A DNA stretch of 15,465 nucleotides from Roridomyces roridus. Its lineage: Eukaryota; Basidiomycota; Agaricomycetes; Agaricales; Mycenaceae. The position numbers were made by a program, and so were the translations under genes. The notes below the pieces were generated by a model. It had not been told where the DNA came from. It did not search any database and saw only the letters and a program-made list of their open reading frames with translations. The DNA lies in assembly GCA_029378245.1 (NCBI GenBank), contig JARKIF010000474.1:1-15465 (forward strand), given 5' to 3'. Below are positions 1-8,578 of the stretch, in pieces; position 1 is the first letter of the stretch, and each line of letters starts with the position of its first letter.

Positions 1-2848
1 ACTCAAGGGTTCGGCGTCGAGAGTTGACAAAGATCACATGCCGTGAGTACGATGCAATGCCAGCGCATCGTTGATCGCCATTTCTTTCTGCTACCGCCTC
101 CCTGCCCTCGCTGTGCCTGCTCATTTGCTCCGCATTCATCAGTTCTGCGCACACCACCCACCCTTGAAGCCTCGACTGGTACCGCCTTGACGTCGGCGCC
201 TCAAGACAGGGCCGCCTAGTTTGGAGGGGATGGGCGGGACCTTCTCATAGGCAAAACTCAGGTGCGCCCAATCCACAGATTGGTTTTACGCCTCGTCGCT
301 TAATACAATTCGTTTTCCCTCGCCGTGAATCTGGCCGCCGAATCCCGCGATGCCTGGGCTCTGTCGCTCCGTTTGGGGCGGCCAATTTTCCGAATCCCTC
401 CTGCGGTTTTCATCGGCTCGTAGCGCGCCGACTCCCTCGGTGTCCTTCTAACTGCGACTGGACTTGTCATGGGGCGCCGTAACGGCTGCGGCGGTGGCGA
501 AGCTTGTGCCACGGGGTGGGCTTGGTCTGCCATTTGCGTGGTGGCTCGTTCTCGACCTGCGCGAACGCAGCCAACGCTGCACCCGCAGTGGATACCACCA
601 CCCGTTAGTCAGGTGTCCCTTCCTCTACCCCCCCCCCGATCAGCTACATCGACTCACCGCCGTGTCGTGTCGTACCGAGTCACGGATGCGGCTGGCAGTT
701 GCGTTGCCGACGTAGGATGCTGTTCTTCGCCATGGATTGCTGTCGCTGCCCGTTTCTGAGGGCCGAGTGCCGGATCTGGCGTGACTTCCATTCGATAGTT
801 GCTAGTGTACAGGCAAATACTCTCCGTTGCATACCAATTTCCAGCGGGTCTCATGCAGCAAGCCTTCCATGCCTTGAGGGCCTTGAGGTATGAGGAATCT
901 GTCGAATGACTCCGAAACGGCGTTATAACAGCAAAATCTCGCGCACTTCGCCACGGGTGTCTCGCGCACTCACCACGGCACCATGCCTCGCGTTCGACCT
1001 GGATTTCTGGGTGAACCAGAATGCCAGTGCCCTCTGGATTTTTTTAGCAAGCAGATTACTTATGAACTCGTATTCTATATGAGGACCAAGGTGGGGAACA
1101 AGAAACACGTTCATGGTTTTCACCTTGTCTGATGCTGCATTTAGACCGAAATCGGGCACTATTCGTCGATTTTCTCACTTCACACCAATGTTGAGGTGGA
1201 ACGAATGGCGCCCACGAGGAGAGATGCATTGAAGGTAGATTCAGGATTATTTCCAGATTTCCTGTAATTTAGAGAGGCATGAGGGTGCGAGACAAGGAAT
1301 GGATTTCATGATGTTAGGTTTGCGATGGAAACGAAGTGAAACTTTCTGCACCATGAAAAAAATGTTCCCCACAAAGCTCGAATAAATGATAGATAAATGG
1401 GAATAAATCGAAGGGCAGGATTCTGACTCTCGAGCCATCCGGAGAGCATGGGAGTGCAGAGCGCGAAAAACGTCGCCCGAGGTGGCCGAAAGCCCATTTT
1501 GGGCCGTTTCGGATATATCGGGACGCGTCGGATTTACATTCCGGCAGCCTCTGGACATCTTATTTGCTGCGCATGTCGACATCCAGAGCACAAATCCGAG
1601 GGACAGCAATGGAGATACATTCATAACTCAACAAGAACAGTGAAAGTATGTGTATGAATAAAAGCAGGGCACTGAGAACGACGAGCGGCCCCTTCACACG
1701 CCGCTCTAGCGTCCCGGTGCGACGCCCCGAGGACATATTCGGCGCCAAATCAATTCACCACGGACGGCGGGCGGATACCAGTGCCCAATAGCTGGAGGAC
1801 GCACCAAGTGTACAATTGTAAGGGACGCAGCGGCTGCGGGACGTTAGCGTGCCGAATCCGAGCGACGGGAGTGCCGGAGGAGTCGAGGTGGATACCGACA
1901 GCGAAGCAGGTGCAGAGCAGAGGCGGATATGTCGATTGATAATGGCCGAATCCCTGATAACCTGCCCGTTAAGCACAGAACAACATAGGTTAAAAGCACA
2001 CACCGCGTGACACCGGCACATAGTGACGCACTTCCGTCCCTGTAGACGTCCCCGTAGACCACCCCCCTCCTCCCAGCAGCCCATCGCCGTGCAGAAAAAA
2101 AGGGAATAAAACAGACAGCAGGCTGATTGGCAGAACTGGATGATTCCAGAAGAGTTCGCAGTCAAATCGTGTATTGAGAGTGGAGGTCTCGACCGCCGGG
2201 GAGGAGTTTGCAGCAAAGGGATGTCGTGAGCGGGAGGAGCAAGGAGAGAGAAACGTGAGGAGGAACGGAACCTATTGCTGCTGATGACAGGCAGCAACCA
2301 GTTGACAGATGGTGGTCGTAACCTGCCGTCACTTCTTTTTTTGTCTGGGTGCCAATGGTCGCTCCCGCTGCACAAGCTGGGGCCAGGTGTTTCCAGCGTT
2401 GAGCATGAATGTCATATAACGGGGCAACAGAGTGCCCTTAACAAATGACACGACTGATGTGCATGCCGGTGCTCCCCCGACGGCGCCGGGACATGAAAAG
2501 AACACTGCCGATATCAAGCCGAGAGCTTATGGCGTAGCCCAGCGGCAAAACCGATTCTGTGCCGCCTGGTGGAATGTTTTCACCGTGCCGGAGAGCGGAA
2601 GGCCGGGATCAGCCGAAAAGGTAAGTGCCGAGGTAATGAAGGGAGCTGTAGGCGCAAGGTGACACAGACATTGGCGATGGTGGCTGGGATTCTTGCTCCA
2701 AGATCCGCAGCTTGAGTTCGAGGGCCAAGTCTGGTCTGATCTTGGTGGACGAGAAAAGAGCCGGGGCAGCAGATCAGGATCAAATGATCGGTGCGAGCAT
2801 CGATTGATCTGCGGCCTCCACAATGCCGCTCTCTCACTCCCCCATAGT
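1..2848. other. Intergenic DNA with no supported gene
   Basis: I see no recognisable protein family, tRNA or rRNA here on either strand. The longest open frame lies on the minus strand at about 2375-1755 (206 codons). It opens with TTG and its composition is unlike a conserved protein. A shorter minus-strand frame at 533-300 contains a GRPKR stretch reminiscent of an AT-hook but nothing else. A run of ten C lies at 628-637 and an AATAAA-like string near 1656. The right end must hold the promoter and 5' UTR of the HMG-CoA lyase gene. A lineage-specific spliced gene or a non-coding RNA could be hidden here and would need transcript data to see. Confidence 0.6.
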
Positions 2849-3992
2849 ATGCTCCCCCTCCTCCGCCGGAACTTGCTCCAGGGCACGCGTAGGTATGCCA
2901 CCGCCGCGACCGCCAGCAACATCGTGAACATCGTGGAAGTGGGCCCGAGGGACGGGCTGCAGAACGAGAAGGGGGTGATCCCAGTGAGCGTCAAGGCAGA
3001 GCTCGTCACCCGTCTCGGACGCGCGGGCGTGCAGACCATTGAGGCTGGCAGCTTTGTTAGCCCAAAGTGGGTTCCTCAGGTGCGCAGCGCCTCCCGATGC
3101 TCCTTGACTGTGCAACTAACCGCAGGCAGATGGCTGGAACCGCCGAAGTGCTAACACAGATGGAACGCCTCCCAGGCGTCCACTACCCCGTCCTTGTACC
3201 AAACCAACGCGGACTCGATGGTGTCACCTCTCTCCTCGCAACGCAGCCCACGGATTCCACAGCCCCGCCATTCACAGACGAAATCTCCATATTCACAGCC
3301 GCCACCGACGCTTTTACGCGCGCGAACCTTAATACTACCATTGCAGATTCACTCACAAGGCTCGAGCCCGTGACTCGGGGGGCTCTCGACCAGGGACTAC
3401 GTGTGAGAGGGTACGTGAGCGTCGTCATCGCTTGCCCGTACACTGGGCAGGTGGACTATGTACGCGTGCGAGAGGTGGCCAAGGCGCTCGTCGATATGGG
3501 GTGCTATGAAGTCAGTCTGGGGGATACGGTGGGGATGGGCACGCCCGCACAGATCGCAGAGATGCTCGAAGAGGTGAAGAAGGACGTCGATGTCAGTCTG
3601 CTTGCAGGACATGTACGTTTTCCTCTCTCAACTTTTTTTTTACATCGCGCTAATACCGACAGTTCCACGACACATACGGCACGGCTGTAGCCAACGTCCT
3701 CACTGCCCTCTCTCACGGCGTGCGCACCATCGACACGTCCGTCGGAGGGCTCGGCGGTTGCCCGTACTCCCCCGGTGCCACAGGCAATGTCGCTACCGAG
3801 GACGTCCTCTACGCGCTGCAGAACTCCGAGTACAAGGTGGCAGGCAACGTGAACGGGACGATCGACTTGCAGAAGATGGTTGACATTGGATGGTGGATTA
3901 GCGAGCAGTTGGGGCGGGAGAGTGTTAGTCGTGCCGGTCGGGCAATGCGTGCGAGGAGATTAAGGGAGGCAGAAGTCAAAGCGAAGCTCTAG
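2849..3992 (+). CDS. HMGCL: Hydroxymethylglutaryl-CoA lyase, mitochondrial (possibly also peroxisomal)
   Basis: It cleaves HMG-CoA to acetoacetate and acetyl-CoA, the last step of leucine breakdown, in a divalent-metal TIM-barrel fold. I read three exons: 2849-3079, 3130-3612 and 3663-3992, with two 50-nt phase-0 GT-AG introns, giving 347 residues, the usual length. Family hallmarks are EVGPRDGLQ (R34, metal ligand D35), E65, SFVSPKWVPQ at the first exon junction, GHFHDTYG (metal ligands H238 and H240, at the second junction), and GLGGCPYSPGATGN (catalytic C271, ligand N280). These match human R41, D42, E72, H233, H235, C266 and N275. The start at 2849 gives a basic, Arg-rich presequence (LLRRN...RRYAT) typical of mitochondrial import. 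The open frame continues upstream to 2693 but without an ATG. The protein ends in AKL, a type 1 peroxisomal signal. It is intact, with no frameshift. The next gene (5251-6180) is convergent. Confidence 0.96.
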
Positions 3993-5250
3993 TCACCAAG
4001 CGTATTATTATCAGGCGGACAAGGCGGACAAGCGGCAGAGCTCGCGACCTGGGAATGCATCGATTTTTCAATGAGCATGTATCGAATTTAAATAATTTAT
4101 GTGGACCAAATGTTCTACGAAGGTAGGTACACCACCACTCTGAGCGGTGTGAGTTGGCCTGACCAAAGAGACACAACCGACTGTGCCAAACGCACTGTCT
4201 GTATGGCGGATTCGAATTCATGCTCGACTCGGCGAGCTGGGGCAGACGTCAGGCAGGGAGGGGATCGTGATTCATCATTCCACGGCTCACCGACTGCATT
4301 ATCAAGGATCGGAAGACGGTCGATGTACATAGAGGTGACAGAGCTGGGTTACACAAATCAGGCAGCGGGCAATATTTTTGTGAATTGAAAACACATACTT
4401 GCCTTGCTGCGGTTACGGCCGCCGAAGCTTGGGAAGCCTCTGGACTTGTGGAGGCTGATCTGCGCTGGAAGTCACTCAACGTTTGCATGAGCAAAGGTCC
4501 CCAAATCCGTCCCTGCGTTTCAACCTAGTCAGGCGGTGTTTTCCCGTTCCTGCGGCAATTATCAGTCGCGGGTGGTACCCTCAGGTTACCTCCGCTTTCA
4601 AGAGCCCTAGAACATCAGATCAGCTTGAGGGCAAGGCTTGGATCAAACACGTATCGCAGCTTCGCAGGTAGGCAGGCGGTAGTCGCCACAGTATCACGTT
4701 GTACGCCGTGGATCGCCCCTGGGACAACAACAACGGTCGACGCAAAAGATGAAACATGTCCCTGGATTGACGCTCCCAGACGACAAATGGAAGAGCACAG
4801 TAGGGTAGGCGTAATGCCTGAGGACGGCATGAGAGGGATAGACCACGAGAGACAATAGAGTTGAAATGATCTCGGCGGCACCAGGATCAGTCAAAGCAGA
4901 GAAGAGAACAGATGCAACGAGATGACTCGGAGTGAAACAACGCGGGGTGTAGGCCATCGAGGGAGATGGTGACCAGGTACGATAACAGCTCAACGCGGGT
5001 GCATGAGCCAAAGGCACGGACAGCTGGCAGGCAAAAGAGTATACGGAAAGCTCGGAAGCATATGAGCCCTGGTGCGGCGTGTAAGACAAGGGACCTAAGG
5101 GACTTGGCGGGCTCGTCCGAGGGATGGTGAAGATTGGAAGGAAAGCTAGTACTCGGGCCTGAAATTTAACGGAAATCAGGCGCTCTAAGACCCGCACCTT
5201 GGGCCTAAAGGTAGCAGGAATGGGATGGTGATACAAATGAGATATACATA
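3993..5250. other. Convergent intergenic region
   Basis: This lies between the 3' end of the HMG-CoA lyase gene (plus) and the 3' end of the coiled-coil gene (minus). It should hold both 3' UTRs. An AT-rich stretch at about 4084-4100 (TTTAAATAATTTAT) is a plausible poly(A) region for the lyase. A long minus-strand frame crosses the region (to 4694), but its composition is not protein-like and it runs as a shadow through the coiled-coil gene. I see no other gene. Confidence 0.55.
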
Positions 5251-6180
5251 CTACTCGCTGGCGGCTATTCCCTTCCTCAGCTCCTCGAACCTCCGACCCT
5301 CGCTCTCCGCACGGGTGATGCTCTTGTCCAGCTTCTCCTCTCGCGTCTGGAGGCGCTGCTCCATACCCATGATGAGCATGCGTATTTGCTCGATGTGGGC
5401 AAGGGTGGCTTGCTGCTGGTCGACCTGCAGTTGCGTCGGGGATGCAGTCTCGGGGGCGGCGGGGGGTGGGAATGGCAACAAGGGTGTTTGAGCGCTGGTG
5501 GAGTATCGACCGACCCGGAACGCTTGAAGGCGGGACTGCAGGGATGTCGAGGGACGACTGCCAGTTGTCTCCCAGTAGGTTAGTCAACTGTTGCTCCAGC
5601 ACCTTCTCGCGCGCTTTGCCACTGTGTGAAAGAAAAGATGATGAGTGAGAGAAATGTTGAGGAGTAGAGAGTCACGCACCGTTCCAGCTCGGCCATACAC
5701 CGCTCATTCTCCCGTTGTGTGCCGTCAAGGATGAGTTCCAGAGACCGGTGATCCTTCTGCAGCTGCTGAACGGCTTCCAGCGCCGGTCGATTAGCAAGCT
5801 GAGCTTGAAGAGCCTCGATCTGGGTTTTCAGCTGCCGCCCAACACCCCAAAATGAGTCGAGCTCGAACAAAGAAAGAGCCACTCACTCGGTCGTTCTCCC
5901 GGTCTTTGTCGATGAGCTGGCGGCGGAGGACGTCTTCGTTGGACTCGTTGCCTTCTCTCAGGACGCCGAGATCGTCGGAGGTGATGGCGAGGGAGGGCCG
6001 GCCGTGGTTGCGTACGCTCTGGGTGCGACGCATGTCGTGGTTTGGAACAAGTTTGGTGGGATCACGTGGTGTCGTGCTTCTTTTCGTTATCCCGCTCCGG
6101 ATTGCCGGGGTCAGCAGGCTCGCCGCGGCCGCGGCTTGTGGGTTGCCTGTGGGGATCCGAGTCTTGACCAAGACCACCAT
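5251..6180 (-). CDS. Coiled-coil protein of unknown function (frame change in last exon)
   Basis: I do not recognise the family. Exon 1 runs from 6180 (or 6033) to 5887, exon 2 is 5831-5680, and exon 3 starts at 5621 and ends at the TAG at 5253-5251. Introns of 55 and 58 nt have good splice sites (GTGAGT and GTGCGT donors, GGCAG and ACACAG acceptors). Exons 1-2 and early exon 3 encode a charged heptad-like helix (RRQLIDKDRENDR, LKTQIEALQAQLA, GKAREKVLEQQLTNLLG). The end encodes a second one (QQATLAHIEQIRMLIMGMEQ, then RLQTREEKLDKS). The two parts are in different frames. The switch lies between about 5542 and 5434, through a Pro-rich linker, so there is either a 1-nt indel or a weak 97-nt intron (5521-5425). 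A start at 6180 gives about 240-270 residues; a start at 6033 about 190-220. A cytoskeletal or scaffold role is only a guess. Confidence 0.65.
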
Positions 6181-8447
6181 GTCTGGCCAGGAATGCGACG
6201 TCGACGTCCTCATTATCGGCGCAGGTGAGTCGCTTTTCGATTCCAGTGGCGTGGCCGTTGATTGTCGCAGGGCCAGCTGGACTGTGGGTCCTGGACACCC
6301 TGCCAGATCTCCACCGTATTGAATCATATCCAGAATGCTAGGCTGCTGGCTCGCGCGCACCGGCGTCAAGACACGTATCATCGACAAACGGGCCAGCAAA
6401 ATCACTCGAGGCCATGCCGACGGGGTTCAGTGTCGCACCATTGAGATTTTCCAGAGTTTCGGCATCGCGGATGGGTTACGGCGGGAGGGGAACGAGCTTG
6501 CCGAGGTGGTTTTTTATAATCCGGACAAGGAGGGCAAGTTGGTGTTGACTTCGAGGATTCCCGATACGGATCCGCATACGAGTCGATTCCGCCATGTCGT
6601 GCTCACGCAGGGCAGGATTGAGGATTTTTTGATTGCGTGTATGGACAAGGAGGGTGAGTGGTGACTTTCGATGTAGTTTTGGCTTGATTTTTCTTGATAG
6701 GTTTGCGCGTCGAGCGCTCGGTGGTCCCGATATCTTTCGAGTACGAGCCAGACCAACCGATTACCGTGAAACTGGCGCATCTCCCCAAGACTGAGGAATA
6801 CATTGATCCGTCCAGCGGGCTCTATCGCTCCAACGTCGTTACCACAGATTCGGAAAATCTTGATATCAAGGACGCCAGAATCGAAGAAATCAAGGCCAAA
6901 TACGTCGTGGGGTGCGATGGAGCGAAGAGTTGGACTCGCCAACAACTTGGATTCTCACTCGAAGGGGATTCAGCCAACATCTACTGGGGCGTCCTCGATG
7001 CACGACCAATCACAGACCTCCCCGACATCCGCGTCAAAGTCGTGCTCCACTCCGCCGACGCTGGGTCTCTGTTGATTGTACCTCGTGAACGAAACCTCGT
7101 CCGATTCTACATCCAGATGGGGACGCTCCAGCCTGGAGAGAAGTTGGATCCTCGCGCGCAAAGTTCAGAAAAGATCATAGAAAGCGCACGCAGGATATTG
7201 GCGCCCTATACTCTCGAATGCCCCGAGGTCGAGTGGTGGTCCGTGTATGAGATCGGGCAGCGGATTTGCAGGGACGTGTCGTTCGACAATCGTGTCTTCT
7301 TGACGGGGTTCGTCTTCCAACTCGCAATTGGTCCGAAAGTTGACGATTTGACGCAGAGATGCCTTTCATACCCATTCCCCCAAGGCTGGCCAGGGCATGA
7401 ATATTAGCATGGCGGATAGGTTCGTCGGCATCAAGTCCTCTTCGACCGCTCATCGACAGCAGTTATAACCTCGGCTGGAAGCTCGCAGCGGTCTCCAAAG
7501 GGCTCGCCAGTCCCTCCATCCTGGATACCTGTGCGTCTCCCACCACCCCCACTCTCCGTGCTCAAGCTTTATTCGCAGACGGTCAGGAACGCATTCAAGT
7601 AGCCCGCGAGCTCATCGAATTCGACCACAAATTCTCGCGGCTCTTTTCCGGTAAACCTGCGGTCACGGCGGAATCTGAAGGTATCAGTATCGAGGAATTT
7701 CAGGCTCTGTGGGTGAAAATGGGCAAGTGGAACTCGGGGACGGCGGTTCGGTATGGACCGTCGCTTATCGTTGCGGAAGCAGGGGAGGCGAAGACAAGAA
7801 TGGCGAGGAATGTTGTTATTGGACAGCATTTTGAATCGCAGGTGGTGGTGTGCTATGCGGACGCCCATGCCGTCCAACTCGCTGACAGGCTCGTGTCCGA
7901 CGGTCGATGGCGGCTCATAGGCAAGTCATCCGATCAGAACTGCAACTCGGGCTCATTCCATCCAGTGTTCGCCGGCAACATGACTAACCCAGTGCAACTC
8001 GCTCGATTCACTTCCCTTTGCGATACCCTCTCTTCTTCGCCGTCGTCTCCCATCAAGAAGTACACGCCCGCACAAGCGGATATAAACTCGGTCTTTGAAG
8101 TTATCGCGCTCACGTCCTCCCCGCGGCTCGCCCTGCCGTACACCGCCTTACCCGCCCTCGTGCGCCCGCTCGTGGGCAAGTTTGGATACCCGACGTACGA
8201 CCAGATCTACAGCGACGAGAAGTCGGTGCATGATGGCGGGGGTGAGGCGTATAAGTGGTATGGGGTGGACAAGGAGGGCGAGGGGTGTGTGGTGCTTGTG
8301 AGGCCGGATCAATATGTTGCAGATGTGTTGGCTTTTGAGGGATGTGTGGAGAAATTGGGTGCGTGATGCTGATGTGTTCGGGATGGGCTGCTCACTTGCT
8401 TGATAACAGGCATGTTCTTTGATCGGTTTATGCTACCTCCATCGTGA
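6179..8447 (+). CDS. FAD-dependent phenol 2-monooxygenase-like enzyme
   Basis: A group A flavoprotein hydroxylase with the p-hydroxybenzoate hydroxylase fold, expected to ortho-hydroxylate phenolic substrates using NADPH and O2. I read nine exons: 6179-6224, 6271-6283, 6334-6653, 6701-7307, 7357-7419, 7463-7530, 7579-7920, 7966-8358 and 8410-8447. They join in frame to 629 residues, close to yeast phenol hydroxylase. Visible motifs are the FAD fold GAGPAGL at 14-20, then RIIDKR; ADGVQCRT (D49, matching the catalytic Asp of phenol hydroxylase); the DG motif CDGAKS at 198-203; RERNLVRFY (R255 and Y263, matching the active-site Arg and Tyr); and GDAFHTHSPKAGQG at 329. The C-terminal thioredoxin-like domain follows (RWRLI-VFAG, YKWYGVD, VVLVRPDQYVADVL). 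Exon 2 is only 13 nt and the 7921 intron has a GC donor. The start gives MSGQECDVDVLIIGAG, normal for the family. The true substrate is unknown; many fungal members work in secondary metabolism. Confidence 0.93.
6271..6283 (+). other. 13-nt micro-exon of the monooxygenase gene
   Basis: The upstream intron (6225-6270, 46 nt, GTGAGT...CGCAG) and downstream intron (6284-6333, 50 nt, GTGGGT...CCAG) leave a 13-nt exon. It supplies the second half of the FAD-binding GAGPAGL motif. Skipping it removes the conserved PAG and breaks the frame, so it must be included for a working enzyme. Confidence 0.88.
7921..7965 (+). other. Probable GC-AG intron, 45 nt, open in frame
   Basis: The donor reads ATAG/GCAAGT, which is the 5' splice consensus with C in place of T. 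The acceptor is TCCAG. Removal joins RWRLI to VFAGN, the conserved continuation in phenol hydroxylases. The intron is a multiple of three and has no stop, so retention would insert 15 residues without breaking the frame. No GT donor nearby restores the frame. Confidence 0.8.
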
Positions 8448-8473
8448 CTGAACAACATTCAACGGCCGGCATA

Positions 8474-8479
8474 AATAAA
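8474..8479 (+). terminator. Poly(A) signal AATAAA
   Basis: A perfect AATAAA lies 27 nt downstream of the monooxygenase stop codon, inside the 131-nt gap to the stop of the convergent desaturase gene. It is probably the cleavage and polyadenylation signal of the monooxygenase transcript. Confidence 0.6.
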
Positions 8480-8578
8480 GAAATTTTCGCTGAAGATACA
8501 TTATTCACAAGTACACTTGCCGGTCTCGTAGACTCTCGTTTCTAGCTTTCGTATCGTATCGTCTCGTTATCGCACCGT

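Noticed and set aside
300..533. Minus-strand frame with an AT-hook-like GRPKR
   Set aside because: A five-residue match in an otherwise unrecognisable 77-codon frame is not enough to call a DNA-binding protein.
1755..2375. Minus-strand open frame of 206 codons
   Set aside because: It opens with TTG rather than ATG, shows no family resemblance, and has low-complexity Ser/Pro/Cys composition.
2519..2600. Possible tRNA-like segment
   Set aside because: No B-box, acceptor stem or cloverleaf pairing could be built on either strand.
2693..2848. In-frame N-terminal extension of HMG-CoA lyase
   Set aside because: It has no ATG, and the start at 2849 already gives a normal mitochondrial presequence and the usual family length.
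4694..5602. Minus-strand open frame of 302 codons
   Set aside because: It overlaps the coiled-coil exon in a different frame from the convincing helical sequence, and its own product is rich in Pro, Ser, Arg and His without any motif. It looks like a GC-driven shadow plus 3' UTR.
6122..6135. 14-bp perfect palindrome GCCGCGGCCGCGGC as an operator site
   Set aside because: In the minus frame it encodes a run of Ala codons in the likely N-terminus of the coiled-coil protein, which explains the repetitive GC pattern without a regulatory role.
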